In this document: positions 38,935-49,966 of the stretch, piece by piece
How the letters are laid out: each line of letters begins with the position of its first letter
Numbering within the stretch: the stretch's first letter is position 1
Assembly (NCBI GenBank): GCA_001184395.1
Contig: LFLF01000003.1
Span: 1-64,000 of the forward strand
Direction of reading: 5' to 3'
Length of the DNA: 64,000 nt
DNA from: Candidatus Paraburkholderia calva
GTDB taxonomy: Bacteria > Pseudomonadota > Gammaproteobacteria > Burkholderiales > Burkholderiaceae
Notes under the pieces: model-generated
What the model was told of the DNA's origin: nothing
The model's database searches: none
What the model saw: only the letters and a program-made list of their open reading frames with translations
Position numbers and translations under genes: made by a program

Positions 38935-40736
38935 CAAAGGTCGTTTACCTGAAGTCGTTTGAGCGTTTTGACGAGCGTGTCGTTATCGGGTTCGAGCTTT
39001 TGCGCCTGCCGGAACGTGGCGCGCGCCTGATCCTGCTGCCCCGATTTCCATTGCACCTCGCCCAGATGCGCGCCGATTTCGGCGTTCGGCTGTAGGTTAT
39101 AGGCGTTCTTCAGGATCTTCTCGGCTTCGGCGGCGTTGCCCTGGCGGTAACGCGCCCAGCCGAGGCTGTCCATGATGAACGCGTCGTTCGGCGCGAGCGA
39201 GACGGCCTTCTCGATTAGCTTCACCGCCTCGTCAAGTCGCTGATTGCGATCGACCAGCGAATAACCGAGCGCGTTGTACGCCTGCGGATTGTTCGGGTCC
39301 ATCTTCATCAGCGTGCGAAGCTGCGTTTCCATGAGGTCGTAGTGGCCAGTCTTTTCCGCTGCCATTGCGTAGTCGTAGATCAGATCGGGATCGTCGGGAA
39401 ACGCATGCAACGCCTTCACCAGATTGTCTTCCGCTTCCTGATAGCGATGCGCTTCGAAAAGGATTGCCGAATCGGTGCGTGCGAGCAGCGCCAGGTCCCG
39501 CGGATCGGAGCTTTGGAGGCTATTGACCAGCGCGCGCGCCTCATCGACCTTGCCTTGCTTGGCCATGATCTGCGCGCGCGTGATCTGCGCCGGCAGATAC
39601 TGCTGGCTCGTGCGCGGCACTCGGTCGAGCCATTGGCCCGCAACGCCGTCCTGCTTTTGCTCCAGAGCCATCTGCGCGAGATAGATATACGCCTGACCCG
39701 GGTCCGCGCCGGGCGTGTTCTGCGCGATCTTCGCGTACTCGTTCAGATACGACTGCGCCTTGTCGAACTGCTTCTTCTGGATGTTGATGAGCGCGAGCGC
39801 CATGATCGGCGGCAGATCCTTGGGATCGTTCTTGCGCACGATCTCGAACTGCTTCTGCGCGTCGTCGAGTCGGTCGGCCGACAGATACAACTGCGCCAGC
39901 GCGAGCCGCACATCACGCGACTTCGGGTTCTTCTCCAGATACTTCTCGAACGACGCGATGCTTTCCTTGCGCTCCTCCGGCCCCAGACGCGCGAGCGTCA
40001 ACGCGGCTGGCAAGTAGTCCAGCTTGAGCTGCAGCGCTTTTTCGAGCGATGCCTTTGCGCCCGGCTGATCGTCCGCAAGAATTTGCTGACGAGCCAGCGC
40101 CAGTTGCGTTTCCGGCAGGTTCTGATCGTTCGCGGTCAGGTCCTTGAGCACATTCAGCCCGCCGACGCGATTCGGTCCGCGCGCCAGCAGCGCCTGCAGC
40201 GACAGAACGGCATCGCCGCGCTGCTCGGGCACGACTTTCGCGAGTTCGCGCTGAAGGATGGGCTTGGCGTCTTCCAGCTTGCCGCCGACGATCTGCAGCG
40301 AAGCGCTCAGTTGGGCCGCGCGCTCCGAGTGTGGAGCGAACTGCCGCCACAGTTGCGCGGACGTGAGCGCGTCGTTGGGGCTCTGCGCGGCGATGGCGAT
40401 CTCGGTTGCGCGTTGCGCGAAACGTGGATCCTTCGTGTCGCGCGCGAGGGCGAGATAGGTTTGATAAGCGGGTGCGGGCTGGCCGCGTTGCAACGCGATC
40501 TCCGCGGCCAACACCTGGAAGACGATCTGGCTGGACATCGCCACGTTGGGCAGGTCCTGCTTCTCGTCGCCGCTGGGGACCGGGGACGAGTCGGGATCTT
40601 GCGCATGGGCCGACGTGAACGCGAGCGCGGCCAGTGCGAATGCCACCGCACCCGTGATTCGCGACATCGGCATGGCGAACGAATACGTCGAGCCGGCCTG
40701 ACGCTTCGCAAACAGCTTCTTGACGAACGGGTTCAT
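38934..40736 (-). CDS. Secreted TPR-repeat protein
   Basis: A 600-residue protein with an N-terminal signal or anchor (FALAALAFTSAHA) after a basic start, then a run of tetratricopeptide repeats. Good copies are ALQRGQPAPAYQTYLALARD, PNNPQAYNALGYSLVDRNQR and PNDAFIMDSLGWARYRQGNA. It is conserved next to lolB and ispE in Burkholderiales. A role as an envelope scaffold is inference; no enzymatic domain is visible. It is translationally coupled to lolB. Confidence 0.88.
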   Translation of the reverse strand: MNPFVKKLFAKRQAGSTYSFAMPMSRITGAVAFALAALAFTSAHAQDPDSSPVPSGDEKQDLPNVAMSSQIVFQVLAAEIALQRGQPAPAYQTYLALARDTKDPRFAQRATEIAIAAQSPNDALTSAQLWRQFAPHSERAAQLSASLQIVGGKLEDAKPILQRELAKVVPEQRGDAVLSLQALLARGPNRVGGLNVLKDLTANDQNLPETQLALARQQILADDQPGAKASLEKALQLKLDYLPAALTLARLGPEERKESIASFEKYLEKNPKSRDVRLALAQLYLSADRLDDAQKQFEIVRKNDPKDLPPIMALALINIQKKQFDKAQSYLNEYAKIAQNTPGADPGQAYIYLAQMALEQKQDGVAGQWLDRVPRTSQQYLPAQITRAQIMAKQGKVDEARALVNSLQSSDPRDLALLARTDSAILFEAHRYQEAEDNLVKALHAFPDDPDLIYDYAMAAEKTGHYDLMETQLRTLMKMDPNNPQAYNALGYSLVDRNQRLDEAVKLIEKAVSLAPNDAFIMDSLGWARYRQGNAAEAEKILKNAYNLQPNAEIGAHLGEVQWKSGQQDQARATFRQAQKLEPDNDTLVKTLKRLQVNDL

Positions 40737-40822
40737 GGAAATCCAGACGATGTTTCAGTCGATTGTAACGCGGTCGCTAAAATACCGGCACAAACGCCCT
40801 TAGCAAGACGCTCTCCAGGAAA

Positions 40823-41653
40823 ATGCCAGAACTACCGGAAGTCGAAGTCATCCGCCGAGGTATCGAACCGTACGTCGTCGGACGGCGCGTCGAGCATGTC
40901 GACGTGCGTACGCCCGCGCTGCGATGGCCGATTCCAGCGCATCTCGCCAAGACGCTTAGGACGCTCAGGATCGAAAAGGTCGAGCGGCGCGGCAAGTATC
41001 TGCTGTGCGAAACGGCCGAAGGGTGGCTGATCATCCATCTCGGCATGACGGGCACGCTGCGCGTGCTGCGTTACTTGCCGTGTCCGCCGGAAGCGGCGAA
41101 GCACGATCACGTCGATATCGTGTTCGACGACTTCATTCTGCGTTATCGCGATCCGCGCAGATTCGGCGCGATTCTCTGGCATCCGCGTGCGGCCGGCGAC
41201 GTGCTCGATCATCCGCTGCTCGCGAGTCTCGGCGTCGAGCCGTTTTCGCCGGAATTTTCCGGCGCGACGCTGTTTCGCGAGACGCGCGGCCGCAAGATCT
41301 CGGTGAAGCAGGCGCTGCTTGCGGGCGATATCGTCGTGGGCGTGGGCAATATTTACGCGTCGGAGAGCCTGTTTCGCGCGGGTATCCGTCCGACGACGGC
41401 GGCGGGACGCATTTCGCGCGTGCGCTACGACCTGCTCGCGGACGCCGTGCGCGTGACGCTCGCCGCGGCCATCAACAAAGGTGGCAGCACGTTGTGCGAT
41501 TTTGTCGGCAGCAATGGCGAATCCAGCTACTTTCAGCTTGACTACTTCGTTTATGATCGCACCGGATTGCCGTGTCACGTCTGCGTGACGGCGATCAAAC
41601 ACATCGTCCAGGGTCAGCGTTCGACTTACTTTTGTCCGCGCTGCCAGCGCTAA
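40823..41653 (+). CDS. mutM: Formamidopyrimidine/8-oxoguanine DNA glycosylase (Fpg)
   Basis: Removes 8-oxoguanine paired with C and nicks the strand. The 276-residue protein starts [13 protein letters not shown], which after Met removal gives the catalytic P1 and E2. RRGKYLL carries the conserved lysine, and the C-terminus has the zinc finger CHVC...CPRC. It is followed by mutY after 6 bases, pairing two enzymes of the GO repair system. Both are intact. Confidence 0.96.
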   Translation: MPELPEVEVIRRGIEPYVVGRRVEHVDVRTPALRWPIPAHLAKTLRTLRIEKVERRGKYLLCETAEGWLIIHLGMTGTLRVLRYLPCPPEAAKHDHVDIVFDDFILRYRDPRRFGAILWHPRAAGDVLDHPLLASLGVEPFSPEFSGATLFRETRGRKISVKQALLAGDIVVGVGNIYASESLFRAGIRPTTAAGRISRVRYDLLADAVRVTLAAAINKGGSTLCDFVGSNGESSYFQLDYFVYDRTGLPCHVCVTAIKHIVQGQRSTYFCPRCQR

Positions 41654-41659
41654 TCTCCG

Positions 41660-42721
41660 ATGCTCGAACTGACCGAATTTTCGCAGCGCCTCATCGCGTG
41701 GCAACGCATTCACGGCCGCCACGACCTGCCGTGGCAAAACACGCGCGACGCGTATCGCATCTGGCTGTCGGAGATTATGCTCCAGCAGACGCAGGTGTCC
41801 ACGGTCATTCCGTACTACGCGCGTTTTCTCGAACGCTTCCCGACCGTCATGGCACTCGTCGACGCGCCCATCGACGACGTGATGGCGCTGTGGGCCGGGC
41901 TCGGCTACTATTCGCGCGCGCGCAATCTGCATCGCTGCGCGCAGGTGGTCGCATATGAACATGGCGGTGCGTTTCCGCAAACCGTCGACGAGCTCGCGGA
42001 GTTGCCGGGCATTGGACGCTCGACGGCGGCCGCAGTCGCTTCGTTCGCGTTCGGCGCGCGCGCGACGATCCTCGATGGCAACGTGAAGCGCGTACTGGCG
42101 CGCGTGTTCGGGGTCGCGGGCTTTCCCGGCGAGACGAGGGTGGAAAGCGCGATGTGGAAGCTCGCGGAATCGCTATTGCCGGACGCCGCGAACAAGGACG
42201 ACGTCACGGCCTACACGCAAGGCCTGATGGACCTCGGCGCGACGCTCTGCGTGCGCGGCAAGCCGGACTGCGCGCGGTGTCCGTTCGCATCCGATTGCGT
42301 GGCGAACGTGGAAGAGCGTCAGCACGAACTGCCGGCCGCGCGCCCGAAAAAAGCGGTGCCGACGCGCAAGACGTGGATGCTCGTACTGAAGGACGGCGAT
42401 TCGGTCCTGCTCGAAAAACGCCCGCCGACGGGCATCTGGGGCAGCCTCTGGAGCCTGCCCGAAGCCGCCGACGAAGCTGCACTGGTGCAGGTCGCGCACA
42501 GTCTCGGCGGCGATGAGCGACTGCAACGGCTTGCGCCGTTCTCGCACACCTTCACGCACTTCAAGCTGGATATCGAGCCGCGTCTGGGTGAGGCGTGCGG
42601 CGTGGCGCACGAGTTGTCGGACACGCAAACCGTATGGGTGCCGCTTTCGCGCATCGATTCCTACGGCGTGCCCGGGCCCGTGCGCAAGCTGCTCGACGCG
42701 CTCTGCGGCTCGCTGGTCTGA
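41660..42721 (+). CDS. mutY: Adenine DNA glycosylase MutY
   Basis: Excises A mispaired with 8-oxoguanine. The 353-residue protein has the catalytic E38 in SEIMLQQTQV and an HhH motif ELPGIGRSTAAA with D139 in ILDGNVKRV. The 4Fe-4S cluster cysteines are C197, C204, C207 and C213 (C-x6-C-x2-C-x5-C). A C-terminal NUDIX-like recognition domain starts near 235 (KTWMLVLKDGDSVLLEKRPP). It lies downstream of mutM in one operon. Intact, so a mutY mutator does not explain the indels in this region. Confidence 0.95.
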   Translation: MLELTEFSQRLIAWQRIHGRHDLPWQNTRDAYRIWLSEIMLQQTQVSTVIPYYARFLERFPTVMALVDAPIDDVMALWAGLGYYSRARNLHRCAQVVAYEHGGAFPQTVDELAELPGIGRSTAAAVASFAFGARATILDGNVKRVLARVFGVAGFPGETRVESAMWKLAESLLPDAANKDDVTAYTQGLMDLGATLCVRGKPDCARCPFASDCVANVEERQHELPAARPKKAVPTRKTWMLVLKDGDSVLLEKRPPTGIWGSLWSLPEAADEAALVQVAHSLGGDERLQRLAPFSHTFTHFKLDIEPRLGEACGVAHELSDTQTVWVPLSRIDSYGVPGPVRKLLDALCGSLV

Positions 42722-42735
42722 AGCGGACGCTAAAG

Positions 42736-43277
42736 CTAAAGGAGTTGGTGCTGCTGCATGTAGTGGTGAACGATGTCGGTGCGCGCGCCGGCGTCCATCA
42801 GTTTCATCAGTTTTTGACGCACGCATCGGGATCGGCAAAATTTCGGCGAGGCGGTTCGAGACCCAGCTCGGGTCGTCGAAGAGAAACGGCTCGCATCATC
42901 GCGACGATCAAGGAACGCGAGTCGCAGAATCTGCCTTTCGTCTCGAGAACCTCCGCGCACGCGCCAAACTTGGCGAGCGTCTCCGCGCCCTGTAGCGGCT
43001 GATCGTTGCCGATCAGCAGATTGCTCGGTTCCACGCGATGACCGACCAGCCGGAAGGCGCTGCGTGCCACGCGCCTGCACGAGCAGCAGGCCGAACTGAT
43101 CGACGTCGCACTCTAAGATTTCCGCGACGCAGCCGACGGTTTCCGGCACAGACGGATCGCCCGGCGACACCACTTCATGTCCGCTCTTGAGCAGACATAC
43201 GCCGAACGGCGTGTTCTCGCGCAGACAGGCGCGCGCCATGTCCAGATAGCGCGCCTCCAGGGTAGACCGCCGGCGCT
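42736..43277 (-). pseudogene. Remnant of a LON N-terminal-domain (substrate-binding) protein
   Basis: Stand-alone LonN-like proteins of ~210 residues are common in proteobacteria; function is unclear. The remnant starts inside the domain at LEARYLDMARACLRENTPFG, where the first ~30 residues (normally a PLFPLHTVLFPGG-type start) are missing. It reads VGCVAEILECDVDQFGLLLV, then needs a frame change to HRVEPSNLLIGNDQPLQGAE, and another to the end (KLMELMDAGARTDIVHHYMQ-like). It has lost both its start and its frame. It lies convergent to mutY and downstream of rapZ. Confidence 0.82.
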
Positions 43278-43281
43278 GCGA

Positions 43282-44178
43282 TCAGGTTTGCGGTTGTGTC
43301 GCGCTCAATTCGACCGGAATGGGCGCATCGCGATGCCGCACGATCACATTTGCTCGCTCGGCGAAACGCGCGGCGAGCGTCTCGGCGATGAACACCGAAC
43401 GATGCTGCCCGCCCGTGCATCCGATCCCGACGGTGAGATAGCTGCGATTGTCGTCGCGAAAACGCGGCAGCCACTTGCCGACGAACGTGCCAATGTCGTC
43501 GATCATCTCGCCAACCAGCGGCTGTGCGGAGAGGAAGTCGATGATCGGCTGGTCGCGGCCGGTGAAGGGGCGCAACTGATGGTCGTAATAGAGATTCGGC
43601 AGCGTGCGCACGTCGAACACGAGATCGGCGTCGAGCGGCACGCCGCGCTTGAAGCCGAACGATTCGAACATGAGCGTGAGATCGGCGGCGTCGGTTTCGA
43701 CGAAGCGCTTCACCCAGGCGCGCAGGACGTTCGCGCGCAACGTGCTGGTGTCGATCTGATGGCCGTACTCGGCGAGCCCCGCGACGAGTTCGCGCTCGCG
43801 CTCGATGGCTTCGGCAAGCGAATTGAGCACGCCGACGTCGGCTTCATGCACGAGCGAACCCGACAGCGGATGACGGCGGCGCGTCTCGGAAAAACGCTGG
43901 ATGAGCGCTTGCGTGCTGGCATTGAGAAACAGCACGCGCAGGTCGAAGTCCTTGGAGAGCTTGCGGATGATTTCGGGCACTTCGTCGAGCGAGAGGCTCG
44001 ACCGTGCATCGATGGCGACGGCGAGACGTTGTTGACCTTCGCACGCGAGATAGGCCGCGAGATCGGGCAGAAAGCGCGGCGGCAGGTTATCGACGCAGTA
44101 GTAGCCGCCGTCCTCGAGCGCGTTCAGCGCGACCGATTTGCCGGAACCGGATGTGCCGGTGATCAGGATGATACGCAT
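43282..44178 (-). CDS. rapZ: RapZ, RNase adapter protein / P-loop nucleotide-binding protein
   Basis: In E. coli RapZ guides RNase E to the small RNA GlmZ to control glucosamine-6-phosphate synthesis. The 298-residue protein has a P-loop GTSGSGKS at 8-15, a Walker B-like stretch, and the C-terminal domain with [18 protein letters not shown] and [17 protein letters not shown]. It belongs to the rpoN/ptsN/hprK cluster. In betaproteobacteria its RNA partner is unknown. Intact. Confidence 0.93.
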   Translation of the reverse strand: MRIILITGTSGSGKSVALNALEDGGYYCVDNLPPRFLPDLAAYLACEGQQRLAVAIDARSSLSLDEVPEIIRKLSKDFDLRVLFLNASTQALIQRFSETRRRHPLSGSLVHEADVGVLNSLAEAIERERELVAGLAEYGHQIDTSTLRANVLRAWVKRFVETDAADLTLMFESFGFKRGVPLDADLVFDVRTLPNLYYDHQLRPFTGRDQPIIDFLSAQPLVGEMIDDIGTFVGKWLPRFRDDNRSYLTVGIGCTGGQHRSVFIAETLAARFAERANVIVRHRDAPIPVELSATQPQT

Positions 44179-44253
44179 GGGAGTCCACTGGTTCGCTTAA
44201 TGTTAGCACCTGCGCCCGATTCGATCTGGCCCGCCCGGGCTCCGGTCATGCGG

Positions 44254-45222
44254 TCAGATTAGCTTGCCGGGGAACTGGTTGTCCGGGTCCTGCATCGCCA
44301 GGCGCTGACGGTCCATAAAGTCGCGCAGGGTGTCGATGCCGCGTAGCTGCAGGATCGTGTTGCGCACGGCGGCCTCGACCAGCACGGCGAGGTTGCGGCC
44401 CGCCGCGACCTGAATCGTCACCTTGCTGATCGGCAGGCCGAGCACGTCGATGGTCTGGCTTTCGAGCGGCAGGCGCTGGAATTCGCCATCGGGACGGCGC
44501 ACGAGTTGCACGATCAGCTTGAGCTTCATTTTCCGGCGCACGGCGGTTTCACCGAAGATCGTCTTGATGTCGAGCAGGCCGAGACCGCGCACTTCGAGCA
44601 GATTCTGCAGCAGCGGCGGGCAGCGTCCTTCGACGAAGTCCGGACCGAGCCGCACGAAATCTACCGCATCATCCGCGACGAGACCGTGACCGCGGCTGAT
44701 GAGTTCCAGCCCGAGTTCGCTTTTGCCGAGGCCGGAGTCGCCGGTGAGCAGCACGCCCATCCCGAGAATGTCGATGAACACGCCGTGCAGTGTGGCGCGC
44801 GGCGCGAGAATCCGCGACATGTACGCGCGCAGGCTGTCGATCACGGCCGCCGCCGACATGCGCGTGGTGAATAGCGGCGTGGATGAGCGCGTGCAGCGCA
44901 GAACGAGTTCCGGCGGTGCGCCCACTTCGCCTGCGACGACGAGAAACGGCGGCTCCAGCGCGATCAGCTCGGCCATGTGGCGCGAGCGGTCTTCGTCGGA
45001 CTGGCGCTGGTAATAGTTGATCTCGGCGTCGCCGAGCACCTGAATGCGGTTCGGATGGATGAGATTCAGGTGGCCGACGAGGTCCGCGCTCGAGGTCGCG
45101 TTGGCGACCGTTTCGCTCGAGAAGCCGCGTTTCCAGCCTTCGTGCCCGGTGAGCCAGCTAAACTTCAGAACGGCGGCGTTGTCGTCGAAAATACTTTGGG
45201 CGTTGATGCTGGACGTATCCAT
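44254..45222 (-). CDS. hprK: HPr kinase/phosphorylase
   Basis: Phosphorylates HPr-type proteins on serine and removes the phosphate. The 322-residue protein has the catalytic Walker A loop GDSGLGKS at 161-168, HGVFIDILG with a conserved histidine at 146, and the C-terminal signature [20 protein letters not shown]. It is grouped with ptsN and rapZ. In betaproteobacteria this kinase works with the nitrogen-related PTS rather than in sugar repression, as known from the family. Intact. Confidence 0.95.
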   Translation of the reverse strand: MDTSSINAQSIFDDNAAVLKFSWLTGHEGWKRGFSSETVANATSSADLVGHLNLIHPNRIQVLGDAEINYYQRQSDEDRSRHMAELIALEPPFLVVAGEVGAPPELVLRCTRSSTPLFTTRMSAAAVIDSLRAYMSRILAPRATLHGVFIDILGMGVLLTGDSGLGKSELGLELISRGHGLVADDAVDFVRLGPDFVEGRCPPLLQNLLEVRGLGLLDIKTIFGETAVRRKMKLKLIVQLVRRPDGEFQRLPLESQTIDVLGLPISKVTIQVAAGRNLAVLVEAAVRNTILQLRGIDTLRDFMDRQRLAMQDPDNQFPGKLI

Positions 45223-45410
45223 GAGGCCGGAACTCCGTTGGAAGCCGGTAGCAGCCTTCGCGCGTGGAAGCGGGTTGCTTCGCTATGCCGCATGGCGTTG
45301 CGTTCGACCGATTTTGCCCCATTAGAACCGAACCGCACGCGCGAGGCACTCTCACTGAAAAAGCGGGCTCGCGCGCATAAGTGTTGCTGTTCGCTATGCT
45401 CGTGTGCCTA

Positions 45411-45866
45411 TCATGGTTGCCATTGCGTGAGCACTTGGTAGAGCGCTTCACGGTTTTCTTCCTTGTGCAAACGCCCGCGCGCCTCGCTGTCAGAGAGCAG
45501 TTGTGCGATCTCCGAGAGAATTTCCAGATGCTGCTGGGTGGCTTGTTCCGGCACGAGCAGGAAGATCAGCAGTGATACCGGCTGGCCGTCCGGCGACTCG
45601 AAGGCAACCGGTTCGGCCAGGCGCACGAACGCGGCGAGCGGTTGCTTCAAGCCTTTGATGCGGCCGTGCGGAATGGCGACGCCTTCGCCTAGTCCGGTCG
45701 AGCCGAGGCGTTCACGAGCGAAGAGATTGTCGGTGACGGTGCTGCGAGCGATGCTGTTCTGATTCTCGAAAATGAGGCCCGCTTGCTCAAATACGCGTTT
45801 CTTGCTGGTGACGGACAATCCGAGAACCACGTTCTCGAGGGGAAGAAATTTAGCTAAACGATTCAT
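45411..45866 (-). CDS. ptsN: PTS-Ntr EIIA component
   Basis: Regulatory phosphocarrier of the nitrogen PTS. The 151-residue protein has the phosphorylatable histidine H67 in VAIPHGRIKG and the PEQATQQHLEILSEIAQLL helix. The ATG at 45866 gives the usual MNRLAKFLPLENVVLGLSVT start; longer extensions lack support. It is between hpf and hprK. It links carbon/nitrogen state to K+ transport in other bacteria; here the nearby Kef-type antiporter gene is broken. Confidence 0.95.
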   Translation of the reverse strand: MNRLAKFLPLENVVLGLSVTSKKRVFEQAGLIFENQNSIARSTVTDNLFARERLGSTGLGEGVAIPHGRIKGLKQPLAAFVRLAEPVAFESPDGQPVSLLIFLLVPEQATQQHLEILSEIAQLLSDSEARGRLHKEENREALYQVLTQWQP

Positions 45867-46123
45867 GTTGGCAGGCTGATGCGTGGCCTGATAGCTCCTC
45901 ACTGCGGCTGCTGGTCGAAAGCGCTCACGGCGACGGTGAAACGGCACGGCGCGCATTCGCGTGTCGTGCCGCGTTTGTTTGTGCGACCCCGAAATTAACC
46001 AAACCATTATAGAACAGCGTCAAGTGCGATGGTGTGGCGCGCCATGACGATTGTTTCAATCGAATATGCAGTACAAAACTCAGAAAATCAATGGCTTGTG
46101 CCGGGATGCAACGGAACGGCAAC

Positions 46124-46146
46124 AAAAAAGCCGCCAGCAGGGCGGC
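46124..46146 (-). terminator. Intrinsic terminator downstream of hpf
   Basis: On the minus strand GCCGCC-CTGCT-GGCGGC is followed by six T residues. It lies about 100 bases after the hpf stop, in the 378-base gap before ptsN, so ptsN probably has its own promoter in 45,870-46,120. Confidence 0.85.
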
Positions 46147-46244
46147 TTCGTTGCGGCGCGTGGCGCCCATCGACGTTTGTAGGACGATTCGGACGTTATT
46201 CCGAATTTACCAGCCCGGTCGCGGACGCAATGCGCGTCTGTCGA

Positions 46245-46604
46245 TCACACTGACGGCTGCTTCAACTCCTGCGGCTCGCCGTGATACTTCACCGACTCGT
46301 GGACGTGGCCCTGAATCTTGTCCTTGTGCTTGATGACCTGCCGGTCCAGCTTGTCGACCATCAGGTCGATGGCGGCGTACATATCAGTGTCACAACTCTC
46401 AATAAAAATGTCCTTGCCCTTCAGGTGCAGGCTGATTTCCGCCTTTTGGCGCTTGTCCTTTTCCCTATGATTGTCGACCGAGAGGACAACGTTACCGTCG
46501 ATCACTTGATCGAAGTGACGCAGCACCCTGTCCAGCTTCGTGATCACGTACTTGCGTAACGCAGGTGTCAATTCGAGGTGGTGTCCACTGATCTTCAGAT
46601 TCAT
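46245..46604 (-). CDS. hpf: Hibernation-promoting factor (RaiA/HPF family)
   Basis: Binds the 30S decoding region and helps to silence ribosomes in stationary phase. The 119-residue protein is the short form: [20 protein letters not shown], then [20 protein letters not shown] and [20 protein letters not shown]. The ATG at 46604 is chosen because it gives the family N-terminus. It lies directly downstream of rpoN, the usual order. Intact. Confidence 0.95.
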   Translation of the reverse strand: MNLKISGHHLELTPALRKYVITKLDRVLRHFDQVIDGNVVLSVDNHREKDKRQKAEISLHLKGKDIFIESCDTDMYAAIDLMVDKLDRQVIKHKDKIQGHVHESVKYHGEPQELKQPSV

Positions 46605-46786
46605 AGTTGCTCTCCAAGCTAGTGGCCGCATGAGCCACGAGGCTCGTCTGATACCGGTCGGCGATGCATCCCGTCAGCGCTTACTATGATACGCATAAGA
46701 GCGGGTCACATTGCCCGGCACGTCCGCGCACTCGCGTTGCGGCCGGTAAATGCCCATCACGACATGCGATGGACTACAGAGACGGG

Positions 46787-48304
46787 TCAAAGAGACTTGC
46801 GCAAATTAACTGCAGGTATTCTCAAAGCTTCGCGATACTTGGCGACAGTGCGCCGCGCAACAACGAAACCCTGCTCCGCCAGCAGTTCGGCAATGCGGCT
46901 GTCTGAAAGAGGCGTTTTCGGTTCTTCCGCTCCTATCAGTTGCTTGATGAGGGCCCGGATCGCCGTGGACGATGCCGCACCTCCTGTGTCGGTCGAAACG
47001 TGCGATCCGAAGAAATACTTGAACTCGAACGTCCCGAAGGGCGTGAGCATGTATTTGCCCGTTGTCACACGTGAAACCGTTGATTCATGTAAACTTAGCG
47101 TATCAGCAATTTCCCGTAAAATCAAGGGCCGCATGGCAATTTCGCCATGTGCAAAAAAGTTCTTCTGACGCTCGACGATCGCCTGTGCGACGCGAAGAAT
47201 GGTCTCAAACCTTTGCTGGATATTCTTGATGAGCCAGCGCGCTTCCTGAAGCTGCTGACGTAGCAAACCGCTTCCCGGATCGCCCCGGTTATTGCGTAAA
47301 ATGTTTGCGTACAAGTGGTTGATGCGCAGCCGTGGCACAATCTCCGGATTCAGTTCCGCCGTCCACCCGCTCGCGGTCTTGCGCACGAGAATGTCGGGGA
47401 CCACATAATCCGCTTCGCTCTTGCCGTAAGCCGCGCCCGGAAACGGCTCAAGCGACTTGATGAGCATATGCGCATCGCGCAGCGAGTCGTCGCTCACCTT
47501 CAGTTGCTTGCGCAGACCCGTGAAATCGCGCGCGGCCAGCAATTCCAGATGATTCGTGACGATGTCGAGTGACAGCGTGCGCGTGGCCGACCCATCGAGC
47601 CGCAGCAATTGCAGCTTGAGACATTCGGCCGCGGATCGTCCGCCGACGCCGGGCGGATCGAAGCTCTGCAGCAGTGCGAGCGCTGCGCTCAGTTCGTCGA
47701 TCTCGATTTCGAGTTCGTCGGGCAAGTCCGTCCGGATTTCGTCCAGAGACGATGTGAGATAACCGTCCTCGTCCAGCGATTCGATCAGGAACGTCACCAG
47801 CGCGCGATCGCGCTGATGTGCCGACGTCATGCGCAATTGCGCGGTCAGATGATCGCGCAGCGTAGTGGTCGATTCATGGATTTGCAGCGGCGGAAGATCG
47901 TCGTCGTCTGATGCGTTGTTCGAGCGGCCATAGTCTTCCAGATTCCACGAATTGGAATCCAAACCGCTATCCGAGCCGAGCCCGTTGTACTCGTCGACGC
48001 CCTGCGGTTCGCTGTTTTCCGCGCGATCGAAACTCGATGAGCTCGATGACGAGCCGTTGTTCATCATCGGCTCGGGCGCAGTGTTCTGCGTGGAAGGTGA
48101 AGCGATGAGCGAGCCGTCCGCCGCGACGCGCAACGGACTCGCGATCCAATTGTCGTCGTTCTCGAGCAGCGGATTCTGCGCGATGGCCATCGACACTTCC
48201 TGCTGCAATTCGAGCGTCGACAACTGCAGCAGCCGGATGGACTGCTGCAGTTGCGGGGTCAGCGCAAGATGCTGCGAGAGGCGAAGTTGGAGGCTGGCTT
48301 TCAT
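46787..48304 (-). CDS. rpoN: RNA polymerase sigma54 factor
   Basis: Sigma factor for nitrogen, transport and motility promoters that need enhancer-binding activators. The 505-residue protein has the glutamine-rich region I ([20 protein letters not shown]), an acidic region II, the core-binding domain, and the DNA-recognition RpoN box [10 protein letters not shown] near the C-terminus. It is slightly longer than E. coli's 477 because region II is expanded. It lies downstream of lptB behind a hairpin. Intact. Confidence 0.96.
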   Translation of the reverse strand: MKASLQLRLSQHLALTPQLQQSIRLLQLSTLELQQEVSMAIAQNPLLENDDNWIASPLRVAADGSLIASPSTQNTAPEPMMNNGSSSSSSSFDRAENSEPQGVDEYNGLGSDSGLDSNSWNLEDYGRSNNASDDDDLPPLQIHESTTTLRDHLTAQLRMTSAHQRDRALVTFLIESLDEDGYLTSSLDEIRTDLPDELEIEIDELSAALALLQSFDPPGVGGRSAAECLKLQLLRLDGSATRTLSLDIVTNHLELLAARDFTGLRKQLKVSDDSLRDAHMLIKSLEPFPGAAYGKSEADYVVPDILVRKTASGWTAELNPEIVPRLRINHLYANILRNNRGDPGSGLLRQQLQEARWLIKNIQQRFETILRVAQAIVERQKNFFAHGEIAMRPLILREIADTLSLHESTVSRVTTGKYMLTPFGTFEFKYFFGSHVSTDTGGAASSTAIRALIKQLIGAEEPKTPLSDSRIAELLAEQGFVVARRTVAKYREALRIPAVNLRKSL

Positions 48305-48363
48305 GGCAAAGTGTCATTCATTGTAGAGAGTTTGCCACGCGCGCGAAACCTCGCGGCGATTCC

Positions 48364-48395
48364 AAAAAGAAAAGTGCCGCCCGGTGGGACGGCAC
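48364..48395 (-). terminator. Hairpin with T-rich tail between lptB and rpoN
   Basis: On the minus strand GTGCCG and CGGCAC close a stem that continues imperfectly inside, followed by TTTTCTTTTT. It may partly separate the lpt operon from rpoN. Confidence 0.75.
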
Positions 48396-48456
48396 GTAAG
48401 TTTTGCTGCTTCGCTTGATGCGGCGCGGCATGCCCGGACGCTTGCTGCGCATCAGG

Positions 48457-49239
48457 CTACATGCGGAAATGCTCGCCCAGATACACGCGACGCACGTTTT
48501 CGTTCTCGATGATCTCCGAAGGCGCGCCGGCCGCCAGCACGCTCCCATCGCTGATAATGTACGCGTGATCGCAGATGCCCAGCGTCTCGCGCACGTTGTG
48601 GTCCGTGATGAGCACACCGATGTTGCGCTGCTTCAGGAACTTCACGATCTTCTGGATTTCCAGCACGGCGATCGGATCAACGCCTGCGAACGGCTCGTCG
48701 AGCAGGATGAAGCTCGGATTGGTCGCGAGCGCCCGCGCGATTTCCACCCGGCGCCGCTCGCCGCCCGACAGCGACAGCGTCGGGTTCTCGCGCAGATGCG
48801 CGATCTGCAATTCGTCGAGCAGGGCTTCCGCGCGCTGCGTGATGGTGTCCTTCGACAAGCGCTTGCCCGATTCGTCGGATTGCAGTTCCAGCACGGCGCG
48901 GATGTTCTGCTCGACCGTGAGCTTGCGGAATGCAGACGCTTCCTGAGGCAGATACGACAGGCCGAGATGCGCGCGCTGGTGGATCGGCAGAAGGCTGATC
49001 GACTTGCCGTCGAGATCGATTTCGCCCGCGTCGAGTGGGACGAGACCCACGATCATGTAAAAGGAGGTCGTCTTGCCCGCGCCGTTCGGGCCGAGCAGGC
49101 CGACCACTTCACCGCTCTTCACGTCGAGCGAGACGTCCTTGACCACGGTGCGCGAGCCGTAACGCTTTTTCAGGTTGCGGACGACGAGCGTGCTCGACTC
49201 ACCTTCCGACTTGCGATGGGGCATGGCGGGTGAGTTCAC
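48457..49239 (-). CDS. lptB: LPS-transport ATPase LptB
   Basis: ATPase of the LptB2FGC complex that extracts lipopolysaccharide from the inner membrane. The 260-residue ABC protein has Walker A GPNGAGKT at 50-57, signature [15 protein letters not shown], Walker [14 protein letters not shown], and the H-loop [11 protein letters not shown]. The frame starts with GTG at 49239, overlapping the lptA stop (GTGA); an internal ATG six codons on is possible. Intact. Confidence 0.96.
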   Translation of the reverse strand: MNSPAMPHRKSEGESSTLVVRNLKKRYGSRTVVKDVSLDVKSGEVVGLLGPNGAGKTTSFYMIVGLVPLDAGEIDLDGKSISLLPIHQRAHLGLSYLPQEASAFRKLTVEQNIRAVLELQSDESGKRLSKDTITQRAEALLDELQIAHLRENPTLSLSGGERRRVEIARALATNPSFILLDEPFAGVDPIAVLEIQKIVKFLKQRNIGVLITDHNVRETLGICDHAYIISDGSVLAAGAPSEIIENENVRRVYLGEHFRM

Positions 49240-49934
49240 TGCTGCGGCGTTCCCTTGATTGAGTCGGAAGGCGCGAGTGTCGCGGGCGAACCGTTCAGCG
49301 CCGCATCGCCGCCGCTGCGGGGCGCGAGCATCGCACGCACGCGGCCGGACGGATTACCCGGCGTCGCCTGATCCTTGCCGGCGCTGGCCGTATAAAAATC
49401 CTTCTGGCCGTCATACGTGATGACGCTGCCGTGCACCTCGTCCTGCACCTTCGTCAGCCCTTGCAGACGGCGCACGACGGCGCGCGTCGTGAGTTTGGTG
49501 AAGTCGTTCTTGCCGTCGTAGTCGATCCGTACGGCATTGCCTTCGATGTACTCGTCGACACCGTCGCGCTTCTGGCGGAAGTACGAAAGATTGTTGCCGC
49601 TCGATGTGCCCACGGCGTACTGATAACCCTGCGGATCCTGCGTGATCTCGACGCGATCCGCCTTGATGACGATCGTGCCCTTGGTCGCCACGACGTGACC
49701 GGTAAAGATGTTCTTCTGGGCGAGATCGTCGTAGGACATGTTGTCCGCTTCGATATTGAGCGGCTTTTGCTGGTCGGCCTTCTCGGCGTGCGCCAAGGGC
49801 GCGAACCACGCGAGCGGCAGCGCCACGAGCGCGGCGGCGATGGCCGCGAGCCTGGTCCGCCCGGCGCACGCGATGTGACGCGCGAGCGTTGTGCGCGCGG
49901 GGCTGCCATCGGGACGAGGGAAGCTTTCGTTCAT
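49236..49934 (-). CDS. lptA: Periplasmic LPS-bridge protein LptA
   Basis: Forms the periplasmic bridge that carries LPS to the outer membrane. The 232-residue protein has a signal peptide around [21 protein letters not shown] and the OstA/LptA beta-jellyroll ([40 protein letters not shown]). It overlaps lptB by 4 bases and follows lptC. Intact. Confidence 0.94.
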   Translation of the reverse strand: MNESFPRPDGSPARTTLARHIACAGRTRLAAIAAALVALPLAWFAPLAHAEKADQQKPLNIEADNMSYDDLAQKNIFTGHVVATKGTIVIKADRVEITQDPQGYQYAVGTSSGNNLSYFRQKRDGVDEYIEGNAVRIDYDGKNDFTKLTTRAVVRRLQGLTKVQDEVHGSVITYDGQKDFYTASAGKDQATPGNPSGRVRAMLAPRSGGDAALNGSPATLAPSDSIKGTPQQ

Positions 49935-49966
49935 GCAGTCACACTTCGGAATGGATTGTCCGGGAG

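Noticed and set aside
39342-41030. A 562-codon plus-strand open frame antisense to the TPR gene
   Set aside because: It is an antisense shadow of a leucine/glutamine-rich repeat gene and overlaps the mutM start.
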